Positions 1 to 6,795 are shown, counted from the first letter of the stretch. The stretch: 14,519 nt of DNA from Candidatus Giovannonibacteria bacterium RIFCSPLOWO2_01_FULL_46_13 (GCA_001778785.1 MFIE01000006.1:8632-23150), one strand, 5' to 3'. Program-made: numbers and translations. The notes: generated from the letters alone by a model not told the origin.

Positions 1-375
1 ATTTTATTTTTCGTAAAGTGGCTTGAGGGGGTTTTTGAAATTGAACCGAAAAATTTGAAGGCATGGCTAAACATTTATCCCCAGCAAAATGAGTTAGGTA
101 TAAAAAAATTTTGGTCCTCCTTAACATTGATCCCTATTCAAAATTTTGGAAAAAGTTTTGTAAAACCGGTCAGCACTGGCTATAAAAGAAATAATTTGTA
201 TTATGGCACTATTAAAGTATTTGTTCCTAAGGGAACGGATATGCGCCATAGGGTTTTTGGTTGGATCAAGGCTGCCCTAAGTGACATAGATGTCAATTCC
301 AAGCATAGTCAGAAAGAATGGGTTTCTTTGACAAAAACTGCACGTCCTGTAAATTTAATAAAAAACCTCCTATAG
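1..375 (+). CDS. C-terminal part of a hypothetical protein (CPR-type family), cut by the window edge
   Basis: The frame is open from base 1 to a TAG at 373-375, giving 124 visible residues; the true start lies outside the window. The TTG at 55 is only an internal codon, because the reading frame continues upstream with a plausible protein sequence. Visible traits are a WLNIYPQQNE segment, a KFWSSLT segment, and a basic NNLYYGTIKVFVPKGTDMRH stretch. From memory these resemble the C-terminal half of hypothetical proteins frequent in Parcubacteria and relatives, which carry an N-terminal helix-turn-helix and a domain reminiscent of LAGLIDADG folds. That resemblance is inference and the function is unknown. 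The last codons lie inside the tRNA-Lys gene and the coding sequence also contains the likely tRNA promoter. The reading frame is very likely real; the family call is moderate at best. Confidence 0.6.
   Translation: MLFFVKWLEGVFEIEPKNLKAWLNIYPQQNELGIKKFWSSLTLIPIQNFGKSFVKPVSTGYKRNNLYYGTIKVFVPKGTDMRHRVFGWIKAALSDIDVNSKHSQKEWVSLTKTARPVNLIKNLL
328..355 (+). promoter_or_regulatory. Likely promoter of the tRNA-Lys gene
   Basis: TTGACA (328-333) is a perfect -35 hexamer. It is followed by a 16-base spacer and TAAATT (350-355), with TG immediately before the -10. Transcription would begin near 362, a few bases before the mature tRNA 5' end at 366. The site lies wholly inside the 3' end of the upstream protein gene. 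Confidence 0.5.
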
Positions 376-436
376 CTTAGTGGTAAAGCACCCGCCTCTT
401 AAGCGGTGTACCTAGGTTCGATTCCTAGTGGGAGGA
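366..436 (+). tRNA. tRNA-Lys (anticodon CUU)
   Basis: The sequence folds into a complete 71-base cloverleaf. The acceptor stem is CCTCCTA (366-372) with TGGGAGG (429-435), including one G-U pair, and the discriminator is A436. The D arm is GCTT/AAGC (375-389). The anticodon stem-loop is 391-407 with loop CTCTTAA, so the anticodon is CUU at 398-400, reading AAG. The T arm is CCTAG/CCTAG around TTCGATT (412-428). The first anticodon-stem pair (C391-U407) is a mismatch, so that stem has four good pairs. The 3' CCA is not encoded (the following bases are CAA) and must be added by the CCA-adding enzyme. The 5' end overlaps the preceding coding sequence by 10 bases. Confidence 0.93.
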
Positions 437-483
437 CAATTAGAAAATTTTAATCTAAGCCCTTCTTGTGATATTATCCCGGC

Positions 484-491
484 TAGATAAT
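484..491 (+). promoter_or_regulatory. Candidate -10 element for pyrC
   Basis: TAGATAAT (484-491) sits about 40 bases upstream of the pyrC start and would give a leader of roughly 35 bases containing a strong SD. The same 11-base string GGCTAGATAAT (481-491) recurs at 2588-2598 just upstream of the M50 protease gene. No convincing -35 hexamer is visible. Confidence 0.35.
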
Positions 492-532
492 GTTTCTTTC
501 CTATATAAAATTTTTCAGGACAAGGAGGAGTA

Positions 533-1654
533 ATGGAAATTGTACAAAATGGCGAAGGGAAGACAGCAAGGATTAAAACAAGAAAATGGGCCGATATGCA
601 TCACCATTTTCGCGAGGGCAAGATGCTGAAGTTGATCGCGCCTATGGTAAGGAAGCGTTTTGCGATAGCTGTTGCGATGCCTAATCTTCCGGAGCCTACC
701 ACGACTTCTGGCGCTATGACTGAATACCGGGAGCGTATTCTATCAGAGACGCGAGAGGATGAGGGAGGTAATACAAATTTCCAATGCCTGTCTACTCTTT
801 ACCTGACCGACACGATGGATTTGGGTGAAGTTGTTAAAAGTATGTCTCTGGGTGCGGTGGGTGTTAAGTATTATCCGCCAGGGCTCACAACCAACAGCGA
901 AAGCGGCGTACAAAATCCTGCTTCGATGTGGACTAGGGGAACAATACCGTATCTGGTGTTGAGTTTCCTTTCTACAAGCGGAAAGGTCTTGCTGCTTCAT
1001 GCGGCCGACGGGTTTGATGAAAAGAAGAATGAAATCGATCCCTTTGATCAGGAAAAACATTTCATTCGGAAAACGCTTCCGCGTATTATCGACGCGCATT
1101 CCGACTTAAAAATATCCGTGGAACATTTGTCGAGCCGAGCCGGTGTGGATTTTTTACGCAAACATGGCGGATCCAGGCTCGGATGTTCCATAACGCCGCA
1201 ACATCTGCTTTGCGATCGGCGTGATTTATTTCGCGGCGGCTTCCGGCCCCATAATTTTTGGTGGCCGATCTTTGGACGGGAAGAGGACAGGGATGCCTTA
1301 AGGGAGTTCGTCAAAGAAGGCCGCGGGTACGTTTACGCCGGGACGGACTCCGCTCCCCATCCTATTTCTGAAAAAGAAAAAGACGGGTGCAAGGGCGGGG
1401 TGATGGTTGCGCACGCGGCTGTCGAATTCTATTTGGAGGCTTTCGAAAAAATGGATGCCTTGGATGAGCGCTTAGAGAACTTTGGCTGCATAAATGGCCC
1501 GCGTTTTTACGGTCTTGAGCCGAGCAAGGAGGAGATTACTTTCGAGCGGCGCAAACGTGTCTTACCGACCCGCTTCACTTTTAACAAAGAGGGTAGTGAG
1601 ATCGTGATTCGTCCGTTCCGCGCGGGTGAAAAAATTAACTGGCAACTAGTCTAG
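533..1654 (+). CDS. pyrC: Dihydroorotase, type II (PyrC-like)
   Basis: This 373-residue amidohydrolase should interconvert N-carbamoyl-L-aspartate and L-dihydroorotate in cytosolic pyrimidine synthesis. It lines up from memory with E. coli PyrC along its length. The metal motif HHHFR is at 23-27 (HxH at H23/H25, substrate Arg R27), and MPNL is at 49-52. The lysine expected to be carboxylated is K112 in GVKYYPPGLTTNS. Further metal ligands are H156 (LLLHA) and H198 (VEHLS), and the catalytic Asp is D272 in GTDSAPH. ITPQHL (220-225), RPH (238-240) and NGPRFYGL (321-328) are also family hallmarks. The ATG at 533 is preceded by AGGAGG (523-528), a far stronger SD than most genes here have. The protein is slightly longer than E. 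coli PyrC (348). No other pyrimidine gene is adjacent. It ends in a terminator shared with the convergent HD gene. Confidence 0.93.
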   Translation: MEIVQNGEGKTARIKTRKWADMHHHFREGKMLKLIAPMVRKRFAIAVAMPNLPEPTTTSGAMTEYRERILSETREDEGGNTNFQCLSTLYLTDTMDLGEVVKSMSLGAVGVKYYPPGLTTNSESGVQNPASMWTRGTIPYLVLSFLSTSGKVLLLHAADGFDEKKNEIDPFDQEKHFIRKTLPRIIDAHSDLKISVEHLSSRAGVDFLRKHGGSRLGCSITPQHLLCDRRDLFRGGFRPHNFWWPIFGREEDRDALREFVKEGRGYVYAGTDSAPHPISEKEKDGCKGGVMVAHAAVEFYLEAFEKMDALDERLENFGCINGPRFYGLEPSKEEITFERRKRVLPTRFTFNKEGSEIVIRPFRAGEKINWQLV

Positions 1655-1659
1655 TTGCC
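1641..1659. repeat. Inverted repeat spanning the pyrC stop codon
   Basis: GGCAACTAG (1641-1649) and CTAGTTGCC (1651-1659) are perfect inverted copies around a single base, so the practical hairpin has 7-8 pairs with a 3-5 base loop. On the minus strand it is followed a few bases later by six T (complement of the A run near 1630). It could be a back-up terminator for the HD gene. It lies directly beside the main terminator. Confidence 0.55.
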
Positions 1660-1660
1660 A

Positions 1661-1692
1661 AAAACCGTCCAGATGACCTGGACGGTTTTTTT
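1661..1692. terminator. Bidirectional intrinsic terminator between pyrC and the HD gene
   Basis: AAAACCGTCCAG (1661-1672) pairs perfectly with CTGGACGGTTTT (1678-1689) around the 5-base loop ATGAC. The plus strand then has a run of seven T (1686-1692); on the minus strand the hairpin ends in five T. The stop codon of the minus-strand HD gene (1691-1693) lies in the tract, so both convergent genes can use the same hairpin. Confidence 0.88.
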
Positions 1693-2311
1693 ATTTCTTA
1701 CTTTTCCAGGACCGCAATTTTGGGTCGCGGGACTCGAACCATTTGTCTTTCGCGTCGAACCACCAATGGTCCGGGTGCATTTTTATTATAAGTTTTACTA
1801 ATTTTTTTCCCGCCGGAGTCCGTATACTTTTTGCGGCGATATTTATCCATTCTTTCGTTTTATTGTTTCCTTTCGCGCCTTCCTGCCTTAAGGTCGCGAT
1901 CCACTCGATTTTGTCCGCGTCTTTGGCTATCTTCGCTTCGAGCGTTTCTTTTTTCTGCTCTTCTTTATACGCTTCAAGAATTTCTCCGCCGAAAGGCATA
2001 TTTTTCGCGAGGTCTTTGATCGCTTGAGACTCGGCTAGGCGGCCGTAGCGCTGGTGGATATAATTCAAATCCGAAGTCCGCGCTTCCCCGACGTCGTGCA
2101 TCAAGCACAAAAATATTACCCGATCTTTGTTTGATTTCGGGGTGAGCCGCGCCAGAAGATACCCGATGACGGCGGTCCGAAAAAGATGCTCCGCTACGGA
2201 TTGCGCCCCGGTTCCCAAAAACCACAGGCCCGAGCGGGGAGTCCTCTCTAAAATCCCTACCTCATATACAAAATCCGCGATAGCGTTCCAGTCTTTTTTC
2301 GAAGTGGCCAT
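1691..2311 (-). CDS. HD-domain hydrolase, YfbR-like 5'-nucleotidase family (HD_3)
   Basis: This 206-residue protein has the ordered HD-phosphohydrolase residues: H42 in AEHLFR, H72-D73 in LMHDVGEA, and D133 in KDADKIEW, which together should bind one divalent metal. The spacing and the EHLFR / MHD-GEA / DADKIEW pattern match the YfbR/HDDC2-like group, whose studied members remove phosphate from deoxynucleoside 5'-monophosphates. The substrate here is inference. The C-terminal part (HPDHWWFDAKDKW) is aromatic-rich, perhaps an alpha-helical cap. The ATG at 2311 follows the rpmB stop by 23 bases. An AGGAGA lies in that gap but about 19 bases from the start, which is unusually far. It is probably cotranscribed with rpmB and ends at the terminator shared with pyrC. 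Confidence 0.82.
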   Translation of the reverse strand: MATSKKDWNAIADFVYEVGILERTPRSGLWFLGTGAQSVAEHLFRTAVIGYLLARLTPKSNKDRVIFLCLMHDVGEARTSDLNYIHQRYGRLAESQAIKDLAKNMPFGGEILEAYKEEQKKETLEAKIAKDADKIEWIATLRQEGAKGNNKTKEWINIAAKSIRTPAGKKLVKLIIKMHPDHWWFDAKDKWFESRDPKLRSWKSKK

Positions 2312-2334
2312 GCCGCTATTTTAACGCGTATCTC

Positions 2335-2532
2335 CTATTTTTTGTAGGTCAAATATTTTTCCTTTTTGATGCAGTCTGTACAGATTTTAATCCTTCCTCC
2401 CGCAGGCAAAGTCGCCCACTGTAGGTTGGGATATTTTCTAGATTTTTTGGTCGGGTTGTATTTTCCGCGAAGGAGCACTCGTGTGCCTCCCATCTGCGAA
2501 CCCTTCTGGCAAATTAAGCAAGCTTTAGCCAT
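2335..2532 (-). CDS. rpmB: 50S ribosomal protein L28 (bL28), zinc-ribbon type
   Basis: The 65-residue product starts MAKACLICQKGSQMGG and carries two CxxC pairs (CLIC near residues 5-8 and CTDC near 51-54), the zinc-binding form of bL28. The YNPTKKSRKYPNLQW core is diagnostic. A longer frame begins at an ATG at 2553 (7 more residues, MRAGTNN), but family members begin at MxKxCxxC, so I place the start at 2532. A weak GGAA lies upstream of that ATG. bL28 is a late-assembling large-subunit protein near the E site. The gene is divergent from the M50 peptidase and followed after 23 bases by the HD hydrolase gene; no functional link between those two is evident. Confidence 0.92.
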   Translation of the reverse strand: MAKACLICQKGSQMGGTRVLLRGKYNPTKKSRKYPNLQWATLPAGGRIKICTDCIKKEKYLTYKK

Positions 2533-2590
2533 ATTATTCGTTCCGGCCCGCATTTTTCTAGGTCTTTAAAATGCGCGCCCTCACTTAGGC

Positions 2591-2598
2591 TAGATAAT
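2591..2598 (+). promoter_or_regulatory. Candidate -10 element for the M50 peptidase
   Basis: TAGATAAT ends 12 bases before the ATG at 2611, so a start site 6-7 bases downstream would leave a leader of only about 5 bases without an SD. The spacing is the same as between the rpsL -10 box and its ATG. The 11-base string GGCTAGATAAT is shared with the pyrC upstream region. No clear -35 is visible. Confidence 0.4.
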
Positions 2599-2610
2599 AT
2601 GATAAAGTAA

Positions 2611-3237
2611 ATGAATATGCAAGGGATCGATATGATATTCTCAATAGCGATTTTGATAATGTCCGTGGTGATACACGAGGTCTCCCACGGCGTCGTTGCC
2701 AATTGGCTGGGGGACCCGACCGCAAAATACGCCGGGCGGCTTACCTTAAACCCGATCCCGCATCTAGATTTGTTCGGTTCGGTCCTGCTTCCGGCATTTT
2801 TTATTTTAGTCGACTCGCCAATATTTTTTGCATACGCCAAACCCGTCCCGTATAACCCGTACAACCTTTCGAACCAACGCTGGGGACCGGCGATGGTCGG
2901 CGTCGCGGGGCCAATTTCCAATATATTGGTCGCGATAATTTTTGCGATAGTTTTAAATTTCGGCGTTTTTTCCGGGGAATTCCTCGGTATATTTATTTGG
3001 ATTATTCAGATAAACATATGGCTCGCTCTCTTTAACTTGATCCCGATCCCGCCCTTGGACGGCTCCAAGCTTCTTTTTTCCGTCCTTCCGGCCCGCCTTT
3101 TGTATTGGGAGCAGATCCTCGAGCAATATGGATTTTTTCTCTTGATCGCCCTTCTTTTTATCCTCCCGGATGACGTGCTTTTGGTGCCACTTTCGCGCTT
3201 GGCTACTATTATAGTGGGACTTTTGATAGGGGTATGA
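2611..3237 (+). CDS. Site-2-protease-like M50 family membrane metallopeptidase
   Basis: This 208-residue, very hydrophobic protein has the zinc motif HEVSH (H22, E23, H26) inside its first membrane segment (about 9-31). The second M50 signature is NLIPIPPLDGSK (142-153), where D150 should be the third zinc ligand. Further membrane segments are around 53-70, 94-118, 125-145, 173-186 and 188-206. It lacks a PDZ domain, so it belongs with the short S2P homologues rather than RseP proper. These cleave substrates within the membrane; the substrate here is unknown. Short M50 proteins of this kind are common in bacteria, including CPR. ATG codons at 2611, 2617 and 2632 could each serve as start. There is no SD. 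It is divergent from rpmB and ends 41 bases before rpsL, with the rpsL -35 box starting right after its TGA. Confidence 0.85.
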   Translation: MNMQGIDMIFSIAILIMSVVIHEVSHGVVANWLGDPTAKYAGRLTLNPIPHLDLFGSVLLPAFFILVDSPIFFAYAKPVPYNPYNLSNQRWGPAMVGVAGPISNILVAIIFAIVLNFGVFSGEFLGIFIWIIQINIWLALFNLIPIPPLDGSKLLFSVLPARLLYWEQILEQYGFFLLIALLFILPDDVLLVPLSRLATIIVGLLIGV

Positions 3238-3266
3238 TTGACGCGAATCGATACATCTGATAGACT
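3238..3266 (+). promoter_or_regulatory. Promoter of the rpsL-rpsG-fusA operon
   Basis: TTGACG (3238-3243), a 17-base spacer and TAGACT (3261-3266) form a near-consensus sigma-70 promoter with a TG upstream of the -10 (TGATAGACT). Transcription would begin around 3273-3275, only about 5 bases ahead of the rpsL ATG at 3279, so rpsL would be essentially leaderless. The architecture closely matches the tuf promoter. Confidence 0.75.
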
Positions 3267-3278
3267 TTTCCTCATCAT

Positions 3279-3695
3279 ATGCCGACAATAAACCAGCTGG
3301 TAAAAAAGGGCCGAAAGCCCATCGTGAAGAAATCTAAAGCCGTGGCCTTGGCCAGGGGTTTTAATCTTTTGCAGAACCGGCCGGTTTTTTATCCCTCGCC
3401 TTTTAAACGGGGGGTTTGCTTGAAAGTTTTTACGACAACTCCAAAGAAACCAAACTCCGCTTTGCGAAAAGTAGCCAGGGTCCGCTTAACCAATGGAATG
3501 GAAGTCACGGCATATATCCCGGGAGAGGGGCACAATTTGCAGGAACACTCGGTAGTCGTCCTTCGCGGAGGCAGGGTTAAAGACTTGCCTGGTGTCCGTT
3601 ATCACATCGTCCGCGGAATGCTCGACACTTCCGGAGTTGAAGGAAGGAAACAGCAAAGATCTAAATACGGCGCTAAACGCCCAAAATCTAATTAA
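3279..3695 (+). CDS. rpsL: 30S ribosomal protein S12 (uS12)
   Basis: S12 sits at the decoding centre of the small subunit. The 138-residue product has the invariant [19 protein letters not shown] block (52-70), with K56 at the classical streptomycin-resistance position. [13 protein letters not shown] (97-109) includes the D102 that is methylthiolated in some bacteria. It is longer than the E. coli protein (124) because about 13 residues are added between the N-terminal [13 protein letters not shown] segment and PFKRGVC (41-47). An insertion of this kind is, from memory, typical of CPR S12. The ATG lies about 5 bases from the predicted transcription start and has no SD. It is the first gene of the str operon, 3 bases before rpsG. 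Confidence 0.98.
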   Translation: MPTINQLVKKGRKPIVKKSKAVALARGFNLLQNRPVFYPSPFKRGVCLKVFTTTPKKPNSALRKVARVRLTNGMEVTAYIPGEGHNLQEHSVVVLRGGRVKDLPGVRYHIVRGMLDTSGVEGRKQQRSKYGAKRPKSN

Positions 3696-3698
3696 ATT

Positions 3699-4169
3699 AT
3701 GAGAAGGCCATTTAAGAAAAAAGTTGAAAGGAATCCTGACCCGGTTTATCAATCGGACCTTGTTGAGAAATTGACCAATTACATCATGGAGGACGGAAAA
3801 AAATCCACCGCGCGGAAAGTCGTCTATGGAGCGATGAAAATTTTGCAGGAAAAAACCAAGAGCGACGACGCCCTTAAGGTTGTCGAGGAAGCCATAAACA
3901 ACGCTTCTCCTCTTTTGGAGGTGCGCTCGCGAAGGGTTGGAGGGGCGACCTATCAGGTGCCGAGGGAAGTTAGCCCAGGAAGAAAAACTACGCTTGCTTT
4001 GCGCTGGCTGATTGCTGCGGCCCGTTCTAAAAAAGGAAAATCCATGGCGGAAAGATTATCGGAAGAACTTTTGCTCGCTTCCAAAAACGAAGGAGGGGCG
4101 ATCAAGAAAAAAGAAGACACGCGCAAAATGGCGGAAGCGAACCGCGCCTTTGCCCACTTCGCCTGGTAA
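3699..4169 (+). CDS. rpsG: 30S ribosomal protein S7 (uS7)
   Basis: S7 nucleates assembly of the 30S head and contacts E-site tRNA and mRNA. The 156-residue product has the usual length and signatures: MRRPFKKK at the N-terminus, [20 protein letters not shown] (25-44), the [19 protein letters not shown] stretch (70-88), and the C-terminal [14 protein letters not shown]. It starts 3 bases after the rpsL stop without an SD and ends 3 bases before fusA, so translation is probably coupled. In E. coli S7 represses translation of this operon; no matching control structure is evident in the 3-base rpsL-rpsG gap. Confidence 0.98.
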   Translation: MRRPFKKKVERNPDPVYQSDLVEKLTNYIMEDGKKSTARKVVYGAMKILQEKTKSDDALKVVEEAINNASPLLEVRSRRVGGATYQVPREVSPGRKTTLALRWLIAAARSKKGKSMAERLSEELLLASKNEGGAIKKKEDTRKMAEANRAFAHFAW

Positions 4170-4172
4170 CGT

Positions 4173-6284
4173 ATGGCCCGAGAATATCCTCTAGAAAGAG
4201 TACGCGATATTGGAATTATCGCACACATAGACGCCGGAAAAACTACGGTTTCCGAGCGCGTTTTATTTTATACCGGAGTCTCGCATAAAATCGGGGAGGT
4301 GCACGAAGGGGAAGCGGTGATGGACTGGATGGAACAGGAAAGGGAGCGCGGAATCACGATTACTTCCGCCGCGACGACATGTTTTTGGACGCCGACCTAT
4401 TTACCGCAGGACAAAAAAGACAAATCAAACGAATATCGCATAAATATTATCGACACGCCGGGACACGTGGACTTTACCGTTGAGGTGGAGCGCTCGCTCC
4501 GCGTTTTGGACGGAGGGGTTGTAGTTTTTGACGGGGTTTCCGGAGTCGAGCCGCAATCGGAAACTGTTTGGAGGCAGGCCGATAAATATAAAGTTCCGAG
4601 AATTTGTTTCATAAATAAATTGGACAGGATGGGCGCTTCGTTCGTCGGAAGTTTGAATTCTATTTTGGAAAGGTTAACTCCGAACGCGGTGGCGGTAATG
4701 ATCCCGGTTGGCCTCGAATCAGATTTCAAGGGTTTGGTAGATTTGATGCGCATGAAATTTATCCGCTTCGAAGGCGAGCACGGGGAAAATATAGTTTTGG
4801 AAGATATCCCGGAATCACACAAAGCCGAAGCGGAAGAATGGCGGCACAAGATGGTAGAAAAAATTGCGGAACAGGATGATACGCTCACCGAAAAATATTT
4901 GGAAGGAAAAGAAATCAGCCAGGAAGAGTTGAAAAAAACACTACGCAAAGCAACGCTCGCGTATAATTTGGTCCCGGTTTTTGCGGGCTCCGCCCTTAAA
5001 AATAAAGGTGTGCAGATGATGCTCGACGGAGTTGTGGATTATCTCCCGAGCCCGGCGGACCTGCCGCCGGTAAAAGGTGTTGACCTAAAAACCGGGGAGG
5101 AAATTTTGCGTCCGGCGGACGACAACGCTCCCTTCACGGCGCTCGCTTTTAAATTGCAGACCGACCCGTACGTCGGCCAGCTTACGTATTTCCGGGTTTA
5201 TTCCGGAACGCTCAACGCTGGTTCGTATGTTTTGAATGCTAACAGCGGGGACAAAGAAAGGATTGGGCGAATTTTGCGCATGCACGCCAACCACCGCGAG
5301 GAAATAAAAGAAATTTATGCTGGAGAAATCGGGGCGATCGTCGGGCTTAAAAATACCCGCACGGGAGACACGCTTTCCGATCCGGAAAAGCCGATACGCT
5401 TGGAGACGATTACTTTCCCGGAGCCGGTTGTATCTATGCGCATTGAACCGAAAACCAAACAGGACCAAGAAAGAATGGGCCTTGCCTTGAAGCGCCTTTC
5501 GGAAGAGGACCCAACGTTCAGGATCAAGTCCGACGAAGAAACTCTCGAGACTATCATTTCCGGAATGGGCGAATTGCATTTGGAAATTATCGTTGACAGA
5601 ATGAAGCGCGAATTTAAAGTTGAGGCGAACGTCGGCCGCCCGCAGGTTGCTTATAAAGAAACTATCCGGCAAACAGCAGAGGCGGAAGGAAAATATATTA
5701 GGCAATCGGGAGGACGCGGACAATACGGGCACGTCTGGCTTAGGGCCGAGCCGCAGGAACGCGGCAAAGGTTTTGAATTTGATAATGCTATACGCGGAGG
5801 AGTTGTCCCGCAGGAATTTATTCCGCCGATTGAAAAGGGGGTCAAAGAAGGCCTCGATAGGGGGGTTGTCGCGGGGTTCCCGATGGTGGATTTGAAAATT
5901 ACTCTTTACGACGGCTCCTACCACGAAGTTGACTCGTCCGAAATCGCTTTCAAAATCGCGGCGTCCATGGCGACGCAGGAAGTTTGTAAAAGGGCCAAGC
6001 CGGTTTTGCTTGAGCCGATCATGAAAGTTGAAGTTGTTGTCCCGGATAAATTCATGGGAGACGTTACCGGCGACCTAAACTCGAAGCGCGCGAGGATCGA
6101 GCAAATTTCCGACCGCTTGAACATAAAAGTAATCGAGGCCAAAGTTCCGCTCTCGGAAATGTTCGGATACGTTACGAATTTAAGGTCCTTCACCGAAGGC
6201 CGAGCGTCGTATTCGATGGAATTCGACCACTACGAAGAAGTCCCAAACAACGTCGCTGAATTGATCAAAGAAGGCAAAAAATAG
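4173..6284 (+). CDS. fusA: Elongation factor G
   Basis: EF-G is the translocase GTPase that moves tRNAs and mRNA after peptide bond formation and also helps recycle ribosomes. All G motifs are present in the 703-residue protein: AHIDAGKTT (17-25), the switch [11 protein letters not shown] (59-68), DTPGHVDF (94-101), NKLDRMG (148-154) and a later GSALKNKG. The domain IV region carries the [10 protein letters not shown] segment, and the C-terminal domain ends with [20 protein letters not shown] and the HYEEVP motif. Length is standard. It begins 3 bases after rpsG with no SD. Downstream, the canonical neighbour tuf is displaced by about 1.5 kb containing three small genes. No terminator hairpin is visible directly after the stop codon. 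Confidence 0.99.
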   Translation: MAREYPLERVRDIGIIAHIDAGKTTVSERVLFYTGVSHKIGEVHEGEAVMDWMEQERERGITITSAATTCFWTPTYLPQDKKDKSNEYRINIIDTPGHVDFTVEVERSLRVLDGGVVVFDGVSGVEPQSETVWRQADKYKVPRICFINKLDRMGASFVGSLNSILERLTPNAVAVMIPVGLESDFKGLVDLMRMKFIRFEGEHGENIVLEDIPESHKAEAEEWRHKMVEKIAEQDDTLTEKYLEGKEISQEELKKTLRKATLAYNLVPVFAGSALKNKGVQMMLDGVVDYLPSPADLPPVKGVDLKTGEEILRPADDNAPFTALAFKLQTDPYVGQLTYFRVYSGTLNAGSYVLNANSGDKERIGRILRMHANHREEIKEIYAGEIGAIVGLKNTRTGDTLSDPEKPIRLETITFPEPVVSMRIEPKTKQDQERMGLALKRLSEEDPTFRIKSDEETLETIISGMGELHLEIIVDRMKREFKVEANVGRPQVAYKETIRQTAEAEGKYIRQSGGRGQYGHVWLRAEPQERGKGFEFDNAIRGGVVPQEFIPPIEKGVKEGLDRGVVAGFPMVDLKITLYDGSYHEVDSSEIAFKIAASMATQEVCKRAKPVLLEPIMKVEVVVPDKFMGDVTGDLNSKRARIEQISDRLNIKVIEAKVPLSEMFGYVTNLRSFTEGRASYSMEFDHYEEVPNNVAELIKEGKK

Positions 6285-6292
6285 CTCACTGG

Positions 6293-6321
6293 TAGATAAA
6301 ATATCTAAGATCTGCTATGCT
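6293..6321 (+). promoter_or_regulatory. Promoter with adjacent inverted repeat, upstream of the 119-residue gene
   Basis: TGCTATGCT (6313-6321) is an extended -10 (TATGCT at 6316-6321 with TGC before it). The same nine bases occur at 7262-7270 upstream of the 97-residue gene. There is no good -35. At the -35 position lies the perfect inverted repeat TAGATA-AAA-TATCTA (6293-6307), followed by the palindrome AGATCT (6308-6313), which could bind a regulator. Transcription would begin near 6328, just before the SD. Confidence 0.5.
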
Positions 6322-6342
6322 CCCTGCGAAAGGAGATAGCAC

Positions 6343-6702
6343 ATGGAAAAAGACAAGAACTTTACATTTGATCTTTCGGCCAAAGGGCTGAAGATTGAGA
6401 TCAAGGATTCCTTTGGAAGTTTGAAGCTCGAACTACCTCCAGACATCGCGAGACCGTATTTGGCTGGTACGGACATTCTGCGTGAACGAACAGTTAGAGA
6501 GCAGTTTATTGATCCTCTCACGATAATGCTCAAAATACTTTGTGCAATATCCGAGATGTCTGTTGCGTATCCTGACGGAGCGTATGCAGTCTATCCTATG
6601 ATGCGAACTTTACTTCACGGTCTAAGTAATGCATGCGTTAATTTAATGGACGCCGGAGAGCGTAAGAAAAAGATTCCGCAAAATCCTCGTGGAAACGCTT
6701 AG
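6343..6702 (+). CDS. Unrecognised 119-residue protein
   Basis: I do not recognise a family. The ATG at 6343 follows a strong AGGAG (6331-6335) at 7 bases, unlike the mostly SD-less ribosomal genes around it. Residues about 7-31 alternate hydrophobic and polar in a beta-like pattern (FTFDLSAKGLKIEI, then GSLKLELP). Residues about 55-105 look helical and include the hydrophobic stretch DPLTIMLKILCAISEMSVAY and MMRTLLHGLSNACVNLMD. The tail is basic (ERKKKIPQNP). There is no signal peptide and no clear membrane segment. It has its own candidate promoter and a terminator hairpin 25 bases after the stop, so it appears to be a monocistronic unit placed between fusA and tuf. Its codon choice looks less GC-biased than the flanking operon by eye. 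Confidence 0.75.
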   Translation: MEKDKNFTFDLSAKGLKIEIKDSFGSLKLELPPDIARPYLAGTDILRERTVREQFIDPLTIMLKILCAISEMSVAYPDGAYAVYPMMRTLLHGLSNACVNLMDAGERKKKIPQNPRGNA

Positions 6703-6726
6703 ACTTGAGAATGACAACCCGAATAA

Positions 6727-6767
6727 AAAGGCGCGTGGCGATTAAGTTCGTCCGCGCCTTTGTGTTT
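6727..6767 (+). terminator. Intrinsic terminator after the 119-residue gene
   Basis: AAAGGCGCG (6727-6735) pairs perfectly with CGCGCCTTT (6753-6761); the stem can extend inward with one bulge. An interrupted T-rich tail (TTTGTGTTT) follows. The tail is weak, but position and stem strength fit a terminator. Confidence 0.7.
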
Positions 6768-6784
6768 AGGTAAATAATCCGTCA

Positions 6785-6790
6785 TATAAT
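6785..6790 (+). promoter_or_regulatory. Candidate -10 box for the VOC-family gene
   Basis: TATAAT (6785-6790) is a perfect consensus -10 hexamer ending 5 bases before the ATG at 6796. Transcription starting 6-7 bases downstream would coincide with the start codon, implying a leaderless mRNA. No -35 hexamer of quality is visible at normal spacing. Confidence 0.4.
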
Positions 6791-6795
6791 AAGTT

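Noticed and set aside
1..375. Idea that the left-edge gene and the tRNA mark an integrated mobile element
   Set aside because: No integrase, direct repeat of the tRNA end or second attachment site is visible in the window, so only the overlap itself is reported.
2533..2553. Longer rpmB start seven codons upstream
   Set aside because: bL28 proteins begin at MxKxCxxC. The extra MRAGTNN is not family-like and has no SD.
2514..2921. Minus-strand open frame running from the M50 gene into rpmB
   Set aside because: It conflicts with both M50 motifs and with rpmB in another frame, and it shows no domain.
5085..5924. 279-codon open frame on the minus strand inside fusA
   Set aside because: It lies wholly antisense to a complete EF-G gene with all GTPase motifs, and its translation has no recognisable domain. 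It is a shadow of the codon bias on the plus strand.
6712..6774. 20-codon ORF after the 119-residue gene
   Set aside because: It consists largely of the terminator hairpin and has no SD. It is chance.
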